Source of the DNA: Penium margaritaceum
Taxonomy: Eukaryota; Streptophyta; Zygnematophyceae; Desmidiales; Peniaceae
Reading direction: 5' to 3'
DNA length: 64,000 nucleotides
Assembly: GCA_023375785.1 (NCBI GenBank)
Contig: SZWC01003591.1
Location: 102,447-166,446, forward strand
Position 1 is the first letter of the stretch. Each line of letters begins with the position of its first letter. Position numbers and translations under genes: made by a program. Shown here in pieces: positions 1 to 12,960 of this stretch. Below the pieces are notes generated by a model, which made no database searches, was not told where the DNA came from, and was given only the letters and a program-made list of their open reading frames with translations.

Positions 1-3000
1 AACTAGGGTGCAACTAGGGCGCAAGCAGGGTGTAATCATGGCGCAACTAGGGCACAACCAGGGTGCAAGTAGGGCAAAAGCAGCGTGCAACTAGGCCGCG
101 ACTAGGGTGCAACTAGGGCGCAACTAGGACGTAGGTATTGCCCAACTGAGGTGCAATAAGGGCGTACCTAGGACGCAAGTAGGTTGCAACTAGAGCACAA
201 CTAGGGTGCAACTAGGGTACAAGTACAATGCAACTAGGGCATAATTAGGGTATAACTAGGGCGCAACTAGAGTGTAGCTAGTGCCCAAATGAGGTACAAT
301 TAGGGCGCAACTAGGGTGGAAGTAGTGTATAACTAGGGTTCAACAAGGATGCAACAAGAGCGTACCTAGGGTACAAATAGGGTGCAACTAGGGCACAACT
401 AGGACACAACTAGGGTGAAACTAGGGTGCAAATAGGGCGCAAGTACGGTGTAAGAAGGGCGTAACTAGGGTACAACTAGGGTGCAACAAGGAGGCAAGTA
501 GGGTGCAAGAAGGGTACAAGTAGGGTGCAACTACGGCGTAAGTAGGGCGCAAGTAGGGCACAAGTACAACGTAACTAGGGTGCAACTAGGGTGCAGCTAG
601 GGTGCAAGTAGGGCGCAATTAGGGCGCAACTAGGATGCCACTTGTGCAGAACTAGGGCGTAGCTAGTGGCCAACTGATGTGCAACTAGGGCGCAACTAGG
701 GTGCATGTAGGGTACAACTAGGTCGTAAGTAGGGCGCAACTAGGGCGCAAGTAGGGTGCATGTGGTGCATAACTATGACATAACTAGGGCACAACTAGGT
801 CGCAACTAGGGCGTAGATAGTGTCTTACTGAGACGCAACTAGGGTGCATCTATGGCACAACTAGGGTATAAGTAGGGCACAAGTAGAGCGCAACTAGGGA
901 GCGACTAGGGCTCAACTAGGGCTCAACAAGGGCGTGAGTAGGGTGTAAGTAGGATGCAAGTAGGGTACAACTAGGGTGCAACTAGGGTGCAAGTAGGGCA
1001 GAAGTAGGACGCAACTAGGGTGCAACTGGGGTACAACTAGGGCACAAGTAGAGCATAAGTAGGGTGTAAATAGGGCATAACGAGGGTGCAACTAGGGTGC
1101 AACTAGGGCACAAGCAAGTCCCAAGTAGGGCGCAACTAGGGCGGAACTAGCATTCAACTAGGAAGGAACTAGGGTGCAACTAGGGCATAGGTAGTGTGCA
1201 ACTGAGGTGTAACCATGACGCAACCAGGGCGTAACTAGGGCGCAAGAAAGGCGCATGTAGGACGCAAATAGGGCGCAAGTAGGGTACAACTAGGGGGAAC
1301 TAGGGCACAACTAGGGCGTAGCTAGCGCCCAACTGAGACACAGCTAGGATGCAACTAGCGCGAAAGTAGTACGCAACTAGGGCGCAACTATGGCGCAACT
1401 AAGGCGCAACTAGGGTGCAAGTAGGGTGCAACTAGGGTACAACTAGGGCACAACTAGAGTGCAAATCAAGCGCAACTAGGGTGTAGCTAATGCCCAACTG
1501 ATGCACAACTAGGGTGCAACTTGGGCAAAACTAGGATGCAACCAGGAAGCAACTAGGGCACAACTCGGACGCAACTAGGGCGCAAGTGGGGCAGAAGTAG
1601 GGCACAAGTATGGTGCGACTAGGGCGCAACTAGGGCGTATAAAGGGTGCAACTAGGACACAACTAGGGTGTAACTAAGGTGCAACGAGGGGGCAACTAGG
1701 GTGCATCTCGGGCGCAATGAGGGTTTAAGTTGAGTGAAATTAGTGCACAACTAGGGTGCAACTAGGGCGCAACTTTGGTGTAATTTGGGTGTATTCAGCC
1801 CACAAGTAGGGCGCAACTAGGGCACAACTAGGGCGTAACTAGGGTACAACTAGGACACAATTAGGACACAAGTAGGGGGCAACTAAGGCGTAGCTAGGGT
1901 GCAACTAGGGCGCAACTAGGACGCAAGTAGGGCACAACTATGGCGCAACAAGGGCATGACTAGGGTGTGACTAGGACACAGCTATGACGCAACTAGGTGC
2001 ACCTAGGGTGTAGCTAGTGCCAAACTGAGGTGCAACAAGGGCACAACTAGAGGGCAACTAGGGCGCAAGTAGGGCGCAAGTAGGGTGGAAATAAGGCGGA
2101 ACTAGGGCATAGCTAGTGCCCAACTGAGGCACAACTAGGGCACAACTAGGGTGTAACTAGGGTGTAACTAGGGGGTAACTAGGGCTTAACTAAGGCACAA
2201 ATAAGACGTAAGTAAGGTGCAACTAGGACGCAAATAGGGCACAACTAGGGCATAGCTAGTATCCAATTGAGGCACTACAAGGGCGCAACTAGGGTGCAAC
2301 TAGGACAACCTAGGGTTCAAGTAAGGCGCAACAAGGGCACAAGTAGGGTGTAAGTAGGGTGAAAGTAGGGTGCAACTAGGGCACAACTTGGGCGAGACTA
2401 GGATGCAAGGACAACGCGAGGAGGGCACAAGTAGGCTGCAACTAGGGTGCAACTAGGGGGTAAATAGGGCGCAAGTAAGGTGCGAGTAGGACGCAACTAG
2501 AACGCAACTAGGGCGTAACTAGGACGCAAGTAGGGCATAGGTATGGCGCAAGAAGGGTACAACTGGGGCACAACTAGGGCACAATTATGGCGTAGCTAGT
2601 GCCCAACTGAGGTGCAACTAGGGCACAACTAGGGCGCATGTCAGGCGCAACTAGGGCGCAAGTAGGGCACAACTAGGGTGCATGTAGGGCGCAAGTACTG
2701 TGTAACAAGAGCCTAACTTGTGCGTAAGTAGGGCATTACTAGGATGTAGCTAGTGCCTAACTTAGGTGTAACTAGGACATAACTAGGGTGCAAGTAGGGC
2801 GCAACTAGGACACAATTAGGACGTAAATAGGATGGAAATAGGACACAACAAGGGGGCGCATCTAGGATGTAAGTAGGGTACAAGTACGGCACAACTAGGG
2901 TGCAAGTAGGGCGCAACTAGGGCGCAAGAAGGGTACATGTAGGACGTAACTATGGCACAACTAGGTCACAACGAGTGTGCAAGTGGGGGACAAGTAGGAC

Positions 3001-3727
3001 GTAAGTAGGGAACAACTATGGTGCAACTTGCACACACCTATGGCGGAAGAAGGGCGCAAGTAGGGCGCATCTAGGACGCAACTAGGACGCAACTAGGACA
3101 CAAGTAGGGTGCAAGTAGGGTGCAACTAGGATGTAACTAGGGCTCAACTAGGGCGCAACTAGGGCGCAACTAGTGCCCAACTGAGGTGCAACCATGGCGT
3201 AACTAGGACGCAAGTCGGACGTAACTAGAGCATAAGTAGGGTGTAACTAGGGTGCAAGTAGGAGGCAAGTAGGGTGCAACTAGGACATAACTAGGGCTCA
3301 ACTAGGACGCACCTAGGGCGCAACTAGGTTGTAGCTTCTGGCCAATTGAGACACAACTAGGACGTAACTAAAGTGCAAGTGGGATGCAACTGGGGAATAA
3401 GTAGGGCACAACTAGGGTGCAACTAGGACGCAACTAGGGCACAACTAGGGTGGAACTAGGGTGCAACTAGGGTATAAGTATTGTGTAAGTAGGACGCAAC
3501 TAGGGCGGAACTAGGACACAAGTAGGACACAAGTAAGGTGCAAGTAGGGTGCAACTAGGGCACAACTAGGGTGCAACTAGGATGCAAGTGGAGTGCAGTA
3601 GTGCGTGAGTAGGGCGCAACTAGGGTACAACTTGGATGCAACCAGGGTGCAAGTAGGGCACAAGTAAGGCGCAATTAGGGTGCAACAAGGGCGTAACTAG
3701 GGCACACTTAGGTTGTAACTGTTGGCA
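1..3727. repeat. 11-bp minisatellite array (array A)
   Basis: Tandem degenerate 11-mers with consensus gggtgcaacta fill the stretch, about 340 units. Common variants are gggcgcaacta, gggcacaacta and gggtgcaagta. The core ctag is its own reverse complement, so both strands meet a TAG stop about every 33 bp, and no long reading frame exists except where units carry agtagg. The left end continues beyond the window. No gene is visible inside it. Confidence 0.96.
131..3350. repeat. Recurrent variant dimer inside array A
   Basis: A two-unit variant close to gtagctagtgcccaactgag recurs in register with the 11-mers, at about 131, 274, 659, 813, 1188, 1318, 1483, 2010, 2109, 2252, 2592, 2746, 3167 and 3331. 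Many gaps are near multiples of 11 (99, 143, 154, 165, 385). The marker therefore behaves like part of a decayed higher-order repeat and not like random point mutation. Confidence 0.75.
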
Positions 3728-4267
3728 CTAGTGGGTTTAGGGGAATCCTCAAGGATGCCTAGATCTCACTGATGCATGCTATCAATGTATGGGGCAGCCA
3801 ATGGACACCTGTGGTGAAGAGGTTGGAGCACAAGGATCATGGATGTGAGTGGTCAGAACACGTTACATTCAGTAGAACTGAGTCCAAACATATCTTTGTT
3901 TCTCATAACGGTGATTTTTCATTTGATAATTATAGCCTGTAATCTAAACTTTCCAACGCATCCAATAACGCCCAAATCGGAGTAGTAGAGCACCTGCAAC
4001 GGCCATCGAAGTAACCCTTGGTTGAGCCGCCCACCTTGCCTTGCACACCAGGCAACGGGAGGCGCTTCTAACATGACCAGTCCATTCGCCTTTCCTCGTC
4101 CATAATTCAAGGAGAAGTCTACCCTAGTCAAGGAGGTCCCTCTGGTCACTTGATTCATGGCTCTGGTGCATTTCAATCTTGTTGGAGAAGAACTCAAATC
4201 ACTGGCAGTGGATGATCCCGCCACCCATGGCGGGTACCAGATTCCACCCGTCCAACACCCGAACTTC
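3728..4267. other. Single-copy spacer between two minisatellites
   Basis: This 540-bp stretch carries neither the 11-bp nor the 10-bp unit. It has ordinary base composition, with one open frame on the minus strand (3,919-4,224). No LTR end, tRNA or other signal was recognised. It could be a remnant of the pre-expansion locus or of a decayed transposon. Confidence 0.6.
3919..4224 (-). CDS. Hypothetical 101-aa ORF in the spacer
   Basis: The minus-strand frame runs from an ATG to a stop for 101 residues and fills most of the non-repetitive spacer between two minisatellite arrays. The product is mixed and slightly basic, with a Ser-rich N-terminus (first 15 residues) and a moderately hydrophobic C-terminal third rich in Leu, Val and Gly. 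I see no catalytic motif, zinc finger, signal peptide or clear membrane segment. I do not recognise the family. It may be a chance frame, part of an old transposon, or the coding end of a gene whose other exons were displaced by the arrays. No promoter or polyadenylation signal supports it. Confidence 0.2.
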   Translation of the reverse strand: MAGSSTASDLSSSPTRLKCTRAMNQVTRGTSLTRVDFSLNYGRGKANGLVMLEAPPVAWCARQGGRLNQGLLRWPLQVLYYSDLGVIGCVGKFRLQAIIIK

Positions 4268-5235
4268 AGAGTTGTATGGGGTTCTACGGAGTTGTATGGA
4301 GTTGTAAAGATTTTTTAGAAGATGTACGAAGTTGTACCGAGCTGGAGCAATTTGTACATAGTTGTATGGAGTTGTACGGAGTTATACTTCATTGTATAAA
4401 GTTTGGACAGAGTTGTACGAAGTTGCACGGAGTTGTACGGAGTCTTACAAAGCTGTACAGAGATTAAGCATTTTGTGCAGAGTTTTACGGAGCTATACGG
4501 AGTTGTACGGAGCTTTGCAATTTTGTACAGAGTTATACGGATTTGTAGCAAGTTGTAGGGAGTTGTAAGGAGTTATATGGTGTTATACAGAGTTGTATGG
4601 AGTTGTACGGAGTTATACAGAGTTGTACGGAGTTGTATGGAATTGTACAGAGTTGTACGGAGTTGTACGGATTTTAACGCAGCTATATGGAGTTGTACAG
4701 AGTTGTACGGAGTTCTACAGAGTTGTAATGAGACGTAGGAATATATATGGAGTTGTTCAGATTTTTACAGAGCAGTACGGGGTTGTAGAAAGTTGTAAAG
4801 AGTTTTATGGAGTTGTGCGGAGTTGTACGGAGTTGTACGGAGTTAGACAGAGTTGTATGGAGTTTTACGGAGTTGTATGGAGTTTAAGCAAGCTGTAGCA
4901 AGCTGTACAAATCTGCACAGAGTTCTACAGAGTTGTACGGAGCTGTATGGAGTTGTACAGAGTTGTACAGAGCTGTACGCAGATGTACGGATTTGTACTG
5001 AGTTTCACAGAGTTGTACGGAGACGTACAGAGTTGTGCAAGGTTGTTCAGAGTTGTACATAGTTGTACGGAGTTTTACGGAGTTGTATGGAGTTTTACGG
5101 AGTTGTAAGGAGTGGTACAGATTTGTACGGAGTTGTTCAAAATTGCACAGACTTGTACAAAGCTATACAGATATGTTTGGAGTTGTACAGAGTCGTAAGG
5201 AGTTGAAGGGAGTTGTACATTGTTGCAACGAGTTC

Positions 5236-5460
5236 TACGGAGGTCTAAGGATTTGTAGCAAGCTGTAGAAAAGTTGAATGGGCAAGAATGGAGATGTACG
5301 GAGGTGTACGGAGTTGTACGGAGTTGTACAGAGCTGTAACGAGCTATATGGATTTGTACAGAGTTGTACAAAGTTGTGCAAAGCTGTACGGAGTTGTACA
5401 GATTTGTAGCAAGTTTTAGAAAAGTTTAACGGGCTGGTATGGAGATGTATGGAGGCGTAT
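5236..5460 (+). repeat. Local higher-order duplication in B1
   Basis: Two stretches, near 5,246-5,310 and 5,397-5,461, share an unusual run: a tttgtagcaag variant, then a gaaaagtt segment, then a 'gggc' interruption followed by atggagatgta. They lie about 151 bp apart, so a block of about 15 units was duplicated as a whole. Confidence 0.6.
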
Positions 5461-8400
5461 GGATTTGAACGGAGTTGCACAAAGCTGTATGGAGCTGTAC
5501 AGAGTTTTACAAAGTTGTGCGGAGTTGTGTGGATTTGTACGGAGTTGTACTGAGTTGAACAAAGTTGTATGGAGCTGTACGGATCTGTACGGAGTTTTTG
5601 CGATTTGTACAGAGGTTTACAGAGTTGTACGGATTTGTATGGAGATTTATAGAGTTGTATGGAATTTGTACAGAGGTATACAAAGTTGTACAAAATAGTG
5701 CAGAGTTGCACGGAGTTGTAGCAAGATGTGCAGGGTTTTGCAGAGTTGTACAGAAATGTACGGAGTTGTATGGAATTGTACGGAGTTTTATGGTGTTGTA
5801 TGGAGTTTTACAAATTTCTAAAGAGTTTACGGAGTTGTAAGGAGTTGTGCGGAGTTGTACCGATTTGTACAGAGCTGTACGGAGTTGTGATTTGTACACA
5901 GTTGTATGGAACCGTAAGAATTTGTGCGGAAATGTACGAAGATATACAGAGCTGTACGGAGCTGAACGGAGTTACAGCAATTTGTACAGAGTTGTACGGT
6001 CTTGTACGGACTTGTACAGGGTCGTACAAAGTTGTATGTAGGTTCAAGGAGTTGTATGGAGTTGTACGGAGTTGTACGGAGTTGCATGGAGTTGTAGCGA
6101 GTTTTAGCGAGTTGTACAGAATTGTTCACAGTTGTATAGAATTGTACAAATTTGTATGGATTCGTGCGGGGTTGGACAGCGTTGGACGGAGCTGTGTGGA
6201 GTTGTACAAAGTTAAACAATTTTGTATGGAGTTGTACAAAATTGTATGGAGTTGTACAGAGTCTTGCGGAGTCGTATAGAGTTGTAGGGAGTTGTAAGGA
6301 GTTGTACGTAGTTGTATGGAGTTGTACAGATTTGTATGGAGTTTAAGCAAGTTGCACGGAGTTGAAGCGAGTTGTACAAAGCTGTACAGACATGTACAAA
6401 GTTGGACGGAGTTGTACAGAGTTTGACAGAGTTATACCGAGTTGTACGGAGTTACACAGATTTTCACAGAGCATTACGGAGTTGTAGGAAGTCGTACAGA
6501 TTTGTACGTATTTGGACAGAGTTGTACAGATTTTTACAGAGTTGTACGAAGCTGTATGGAGCTGTGGGGAGTTGTGCGGAGTTGTACAGGATTATACAGA
6601 TTTATAGCAAAATGTAGGGTCGTTTAGGGAGGTATATGGAGTTGTACGGAGTTGCAAATAGTTGTGCGGAGTTGTACGGAATTGTATGGAATTGTATGGG
6701 GTTGTACGGAGCTGTACAAAGTTTGACAGAGTTGAACGGAGTTGTACAGAGTTGTACAGAGTTATAGGGAGTTTTAGTGATTCATGCGCAGTCGTACAAA
6801 CTTGTATGGAGTTGTACGGAGTTCAACAAAGTTGTACTGAGTTGTATGGAGTTGTACAGGTTTGAACAGAGTTGTACGGAGTTGTTTGGAGTTCTATGGA
6901 GCAGTTGGTGTTGTACAAATCTTTAGCAATTTGCACAGAGTTTTACAGAGTTGTACGGAGTTATACTAAGTTATGAGGGCTTGTACAAATCTGTACAGAG
7001 TTGTATGGAGTTGAACAGAGTTGTACAGAATTGTGTGGAGTTGTACTGAGCGGTACGGAGTTTTACGGAGTTGTACAAAGTTGTAATGAATCATACGGAG
7101 TTGAAACAAGTTGTACCAAGGTGTACGGAGTTGTACAGAGTTGTACGGAGTTCTACGGAGTTGTACAAAGCTGTATGGAGTTGTACAAAGTTGTACGGAA
7201 CTGGATGGAGCTGTACGGAGTTATACGTAGTTTTACAGAGTTGTTTTAAGTTGTAAAGAGTTATGCGGATTTGTACTGAGTAGTGCAGAGTTGTACGGAG
7301 TTGTATAGAGTTCGACAGAGTTTTACAGAAGTATACAAAGCTGTACGAAGATGTGCTGAGATGTACAGAGGTGAAGTGAGTTGTACAGAGTTGTACGGAG
7401 GTGTTGGTAATTGTACAGAGATGTACAGAGTTTTATAGAGTGGTACAAAAACACACAGAGTTGTACGGAGTTGTACGGAGTTGTAATGATTAGTACAGAG
7501 TTGTATGGAGTTGCATGGAGTTTTACAGAATTGTACGGAGTTGTATGGAGCTACACAGATTTTGTTGGAGACATACGGAGTCGTAGGGAGTTGTACGAGT
7601 TGTAGGGAGTTGTACAGGGTTGTACGGGGATGTACAAAGTTGTACGGAGCTGTACCAGGTTGTACGGATTTCTAGAAAGTTGTGGAGAAGCTGTATGGAG
7701 TAGTATGGATATGTACGGAGGCATATGGAGTTGAACAGAGTTGTATGGAGTTGGACAGAGCTGTACTGAGATATATGGAGCTGTATGGAGTTGTACAAAG
7801 TTGTACGGAGTTGTACAAAGTTGTATGGAGATGCACAGAGCTGTATGGAGTTGTAGGAATTTGTACGGAGTTGTATGGAGTTGTACACAGTTGTAGAGAA
7901 TTGTACAGAGCTGTACGGAGTTGTACAGAGTTTTACAAAGGTGTACAGAGTTGTACGGAGTTTTACAGAGTTGTACGGAGTTGTAGTAAGTTGTACCAAG
8001 TTGTACGGACTTGTATGGAAATGTAGAGAGTTGTATGGTGTTGTACGGAGTTGGACGGAGTTGTACGGAGTCCTACAGAGTTGTATGGAATTGTACGGAG
8101 TTGTAAGGAATTGTGCGGAGTTGTACTCAGTTGTATGGAGCAGTACGGAGTTGTAAGTAACTGAAGTGATACGGAGTTCTACGGAGGTGTTTGAGGGTAT
8201 ACAAAGTACTATGGAGCTATGCGGAGTTGCATCAAGATGTAGCAAGTTGTACAAAGTGAAACTGCATTGTACAAAGCTGTACAGAGTGTATGGAGATGTA
8301 CGGCATTGGATGGAGTTGTACAGAGTTGTACAGAGTTGTACGGAGTCATACAAAGTTGTACTTAGTTGTACGGAGTTGTACGGAGAAGTACAGATCTGTA

Positions 8401-9850
8401 CGGGGCTATACAAATACGTACGGATTCGGACAGAGTTCTTCAAAGTTGTAGCAAGTTGCACGGAGTTGTACGGAGCTGTACAAAGTTGTACCACGTTGTA
8501 CGGAGTTGTACACAGTTGTACGGAGCTGTACGGAGTTGTCTGGAGAGGTATAGAGTTGTACAGTTTTGTACAGAGTTGTACAGAGTTGTGCGTAATTGTA
8601 CGGAGTTGAAGGGATATGTATGGAGTTGTACAAGACTTTATAAAGATGTATGAAGTTGTGTGGGTTTGTATGGAGCTGTACAGAGTTTTACGGAGTGTTA
8701 CGCAGTTATAAGGAGTTGTATGGAATCTACAGAGTTGTACGGGGTAGTAGCACTTTGTACAGAGTTGTACTGAGTTGTACAAAGTTACACGAAGGTTTAC
8801 GGAGTTGTACAAATTCTTAGAGAGTCATACGTAGTTTTATCGAGTTGTATGGAGTTGTACGGAGTTGGACAGATTTGTACGGAGTCATAGAAATTCGTAC
8901 GCAATTATACAGAGTTGTACGGAGTTGTACCGAGTGTAGAGAGTTGCACAGATTTGAAAAAAATTATACGGAGTTGTAGCAAGTTGTAGCAAGTTGTAGC
9001 ACGTTATCACAACTTTTATGGAGTTTTACGGAGTTGCATGGAGTTGTACGGAGTTGTATGGAGATGTACAGAGTTGGACAGAGTTGAACAGAGTTGTGCG
9101 AATCTGTACATAGATGTACCAAGTTGTATGGAGTTGGACAGAGGTCTACAGAGTTGTGCAGAGTTGTGCTAATTTGTACAGGTTTGTACAGAGTTGTACA
9201 AAGTTTTACAGAGTCGTAGCGAATTGTATGGAGTTGAAGGGATTTGTACAGAGTCGTAGAGTTTTTTATGGAGTTGTACTGAACTGTACAGAGTTGTAGC
9301 AAATTGTGAGGAGTTGTACACAGTTTTACGGAGGTGAACGGAGTCGTAAGGATATGTACAGAGTTGTACAGAGTTGTACAGAGTTGTACATTGTTCTTTG
9401 GAGTTGTACAAAGTTGTGTCAAACTGTACAGAGTTGTATGAAGTTGTACAGTGTTGCAATTTTTACGGATTTGTATGGAGTTAAATGGAGTTTTACGGGA
9501 CTGTACGGAGTTTTGCAAAGCTGTACCGAGTTGTACAGAGTTGCACAAAGTTGTATGGTGTTGTACGGAGTTGTATGGAATTGTACGGAGTTGTGCAGAG
9601 CTGTACAGAGTTTTACAGATTTGTACAGCATTGTACGGAGTTGTACGTAGTTGTAGCGAGCTGTACGTAGTTGTAGGGAAACAGTACAAACTTGGACAGA
9701 ATTGTAGAAACGTGTACGGAGTTGTACAGAGTTTTACAAAGTCGTAGGAAGTTGTAGGGAGTTGTAGGGGGTTGTACGGGGTTGTACAGAGTTGTACGGA
9801 GTTAAACAAAGTTGTACGGAGTTGTGCGGAGTTGTACAGATCTGTATGGA

Positions 9851-10025
9851 TTTGTAGCAAGTTGCAAAAAAATCGTTTATAGTAGTATGGATTTGTAGCA
9901 AGTTGGAGAAACTTCCTAGAGAGTAGCATGGAATTGTACGGAGCTGTACGGAGTTCTACGGAGTTGTACGGAGCTGTACAGCGGTTTACCTAGTTGTACA
10001 GAATTCTATCCATTAGTACGGAGTT
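9851..10025 (+). repeat. Block duplicated at 11,641-11,800
   Basis: An irregular block with a tttgtagcaag variant, an A-run, a second atggatttgtagcaag, agtagcatgg, then a ggtttac unit and an attagtacgg end is repeated in the same order about 1,790 bp downstream. The shared irregularities indicate a segmental copy event inside the array. Confidence 0.55.
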
Positions 10026-11850
10026 GTACAAGGTTGTACGAAGGTGTACAGATCTGTACAAAGTTGTACGGAGTTGTATGGAGTTGTAGCGACTTGTAGC
10101 AAGTTGTAGCAAGTTTTAGCAAGTTGTACGGAGTTGTACAAAGTTGTAAGGAGCTGCACGGATTTGCATGGTGCTGATCAGAGTTAGACGGAGTTGTACA
10201 GAGTTGTATGGAGTTGTACAGAGTTGTACGGGGGTGTACGGAGTTGTACAGAGCTGTACAGTGTTGTCGCAAGATGTAGCAATTTGTAGCGAGCTGCAAG
10301 GAGTTGTACGGAGCTGTACAAAGTTGCATAGAGTTGTATGGATTTGTGCGGAGTTGGAAAGAGTTGTACAGAATTGTACGGAGTTAATGGAATTGTACAG
10401 AGTTGCATGGAGTTGTACGGAATTGTACGAAGTTGTGTAGATTTATACGAATTGTTTGGAGTTTTACGGAGTTGTACTGAGTTGTAGCAAGTTGTACGGA
10501 GTTTGACGGAGTTGTATGGAGCTGTACGGAGTTGTACAGTGTTGTTCAGATTTGTATAGAGCTGTACAGCATTGTATAGAGTTGTATTGAGTTGTACAGA
10601 GTTGTACGGAGTTGTACAGAGGTTTACGGGGTTGTACAGAGTTGTACAATGTTGTAGGGAGCTGTTTTGAGATGTATGGAGATATGCGGAGGATTACGGA
10701 GTTGTACGGAGTTATAAGGAGTTCTACTGAGTTGTATGGACTTGTATAGAGTTGTACGGAGTCGTACAAAGTTGTACAGAGTTGTACGGAGTTGTACGGA
10801 GTTTGAAGGAGTAGTGTGGACTTGTACGGGGTTGTACAAAGTTGTACATAGTTGTATGGAGCTGTGCGGATTAGTACAGAGTTGTCCGGAGTCATACTTA
10901 TATGTAAGGAGCTGTAGGGAGCTGTAGGGGGTTGTACGGAGATTTGCGTAGTTGTACGGAGTTGTATAGAGTTGTACAGAGTTGTACGGAGTTGTATGGA
11001 TTCGTAGCAAGTTGTTGAAATGTTCTACGAAGTATTATGGAGTTGTATGGAGTCCTCTGGAGTTGTACGGATTTGTACAGAGTTGTATGGAGTTGTACCG
11101 AGGTTTTTGGTATTGTACGGAGGTGCACGGAGTTGTAGCAATTTGCACAGAGTTGAACGGAGTTGTACGGTGTTGTATGGAGATGTACAAAGTTATACAA
11201 AGTTTTACGGATTTGGACAGTGTTGTACGGAGCTGTACAAAGTTGTACGGAGTTGTTGCAGTTTATACAGAGTTGTGCGGTGTTGAATGGATTTGTACGG
11301 AGATGTACGGAATTGTACGAGTTGTACGGTGTTGTACGGATGTCTATAGAATTATACAGAGTTGTATGGAGCTATACGGAGTTGTACAGAGGTGTTCGGA
11401 TTTGTAGCGAGTTGTAAGGAGTTGTTGTGAGTTGTACAGAGTTATAGTGAGCTTTACGGACTTGTACAGAGTTGTAAAATCCTGTAGAGATTTTCACGGG
11501 GCTGTACAGAGTCGTAGGTAGTCCTACTGAGTTGTAGTGGGTTGTACTGTGTTGTATAGAGTTGTACGGAGTTATACAGAGTTGTACGGAGTTACATGGA
11601 GTTGTACGGAGTTACATCAAGTTGTACGGAGTTATATGGATTTGAATCAAGTTATAAAAAAGTCATGCGGAGTGGTATGGATTTGTAGCAAGTTGTAGAA
11701 AAGTCGTATGGAGTAGCATGGATTCATACGGAGCTGTACGGAGTTGTACAAACCTGTACGGAGGTTTACGGAGTTGGACCAAATTCTAGAGATTAGTACG
11801 GAGTTGTACGGAGTTGTATGGAGGTGTACGGCATTGTACAAAGTTGTGAG

Positions 11851-12960
11851 GTAGAGTTGATCAAAGCATTTTCATACACTAATAGAAGGGTGTATAAAGA
11901 GAAGTGTGTAATGAAGGTTCTAGGAAGATTTGCTTTACTTAACACAATGCTATGAAGGTTGAGCTGGAGTTTTTTTGGTGGATTTTGTATTTGGAGGATG
12001 TGAACAAGGTGAAAGTGCATCTGGGGAGTGCAAAAGTAGGTGTATGAATGATTGAATGTTTTCTGGTTAAGAATGTTCACTAGTGTACCCAGCTAGTGGT
12101 GGATTACAGGGGAGAGGGAGGGTCTTGGTGTGTGAAAGTGCATATGGGGAGTGAATGTGAAGGTGTATGGATCTATGAGTGTGGCGTTCATATAATTGTA
12201 CATGAGTGTGAAATCTTGTCAGGATAAAGCTAGAGTCATGTGGGAGGGGGGCTTGGGAGGTGAAAGTGTAGGTGGTGATGGAGGCAAACATTGTGATCAC
12301 TAAGTTTCACGTAAGTTTGTTCACTTGTGTATAGGAGTTTGTGGTTGAAGAGACAGGATTTCTTATGGTGGGAAAGATGTTCAATATAAGTGTATGTGGA
12401 AAGCTCAGATTTTAGGTTGAAAGTGCAAGTGGAGGTGTCCATTGAGGCAAGTTACATTGTACATGATTTCATGTATTTGCGTATAAAGTAAGTATGTTCT
12501 AAGGGAGGGGAGTGTGGAAGGTGGGGGGTATCGAGTGAAAGTGTATATAATGAGTGTCTGAGGATGTGTGTAAAGAATAGCATGTGGTGTGGATGAATGT
12601 ATACACTAGTGTACACCTACATTCTAGTGTGAAGTTGTTGCTTTTAATGATTTTCATTTTAGTAAGTCATTTATTTGGATAAAATTTGCTGTCAGTTGGA
12701 CACAACGGGCAGTGAGAGTGTATGTAGGGAGTGTATGAAGGGGTGTGGGAATGCATGAGTGTGTTGAGAATACACACATACAGTACTGTACAATGCAACC
12801 TGTGGAAGGAAAGAAGGAGGAAAGTGGGGTGGATGCGGTGGGGTGGGGTGGGTTTGAGGTGAAAGTGTGTGCAAGGAGTGAATGCAAAGATGTTAAAAAG
12901 AGTGAGTGTTGTGTTCTTGAAGGTTTTTTTTAATGCAAAAGTTGGAAAAAGGGTAAATAC
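11851..12960. repeat. GT-rich degenerate interval interrupting the 10-bp array
   Basis: The array stops at about 11,850. The next 1.1 kb is GT/AG-rich with recurring gtgaaagtg, gtgtatg, gtgtac and ggaggtg words, but no clean unit. Its first ~45 bases (from 11,854, gagttgatca) resemble the reverse complement of the right end of the inserted block at 31,180-34,556. It may be an older, inverted relative of that insertion. No convincing gene is present; a short GT-rich frame at 12,745-12,933 looks compositional. Confidence 0.5.

Larger units (their letters stand above)
4268..11850 (+). repeat. 10-bp minisatellite array, plus orientation (B1)
   Basis: About 750 tandem degenerate copies of the 10-mer agttgtacgg (common variants agttgtacag, agttgtatgg, agttttacgg, tttgtagcaa). 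The consensus contains no stop codon in any of the six frames. Because 10 leaves remainder 1 on division by 3, all three frames of a strand read the same decapeptide repeat: ELYGVVRSCT on plus and RTTPYNSVQL on minus. Many overlapping pseudo-ORFs result, the longest being 429 codons at 7,523-8,812 on minus. I treat none of these as genes. Confidence 0.97.

Noticed and set aside
1-3727. Possible CRISPR or telomeric array
   Set aside because: Units are directly abutting without spacers, so not CRISPR. The 11-bp unit is degenerate and not a T/G-rich telomere type.
7523-8812. 429-codon minus-strand frame with RTTPYNSVQL-type repeats, and dozens of similar frames on both strands between 4,268 and 21,183
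   Set aside because: They follow automatically from a stop-free 10-bp unit; all frames of a strand give the same peptide, start and stop codons are random variants, and nothing suggests one frame is favoured.
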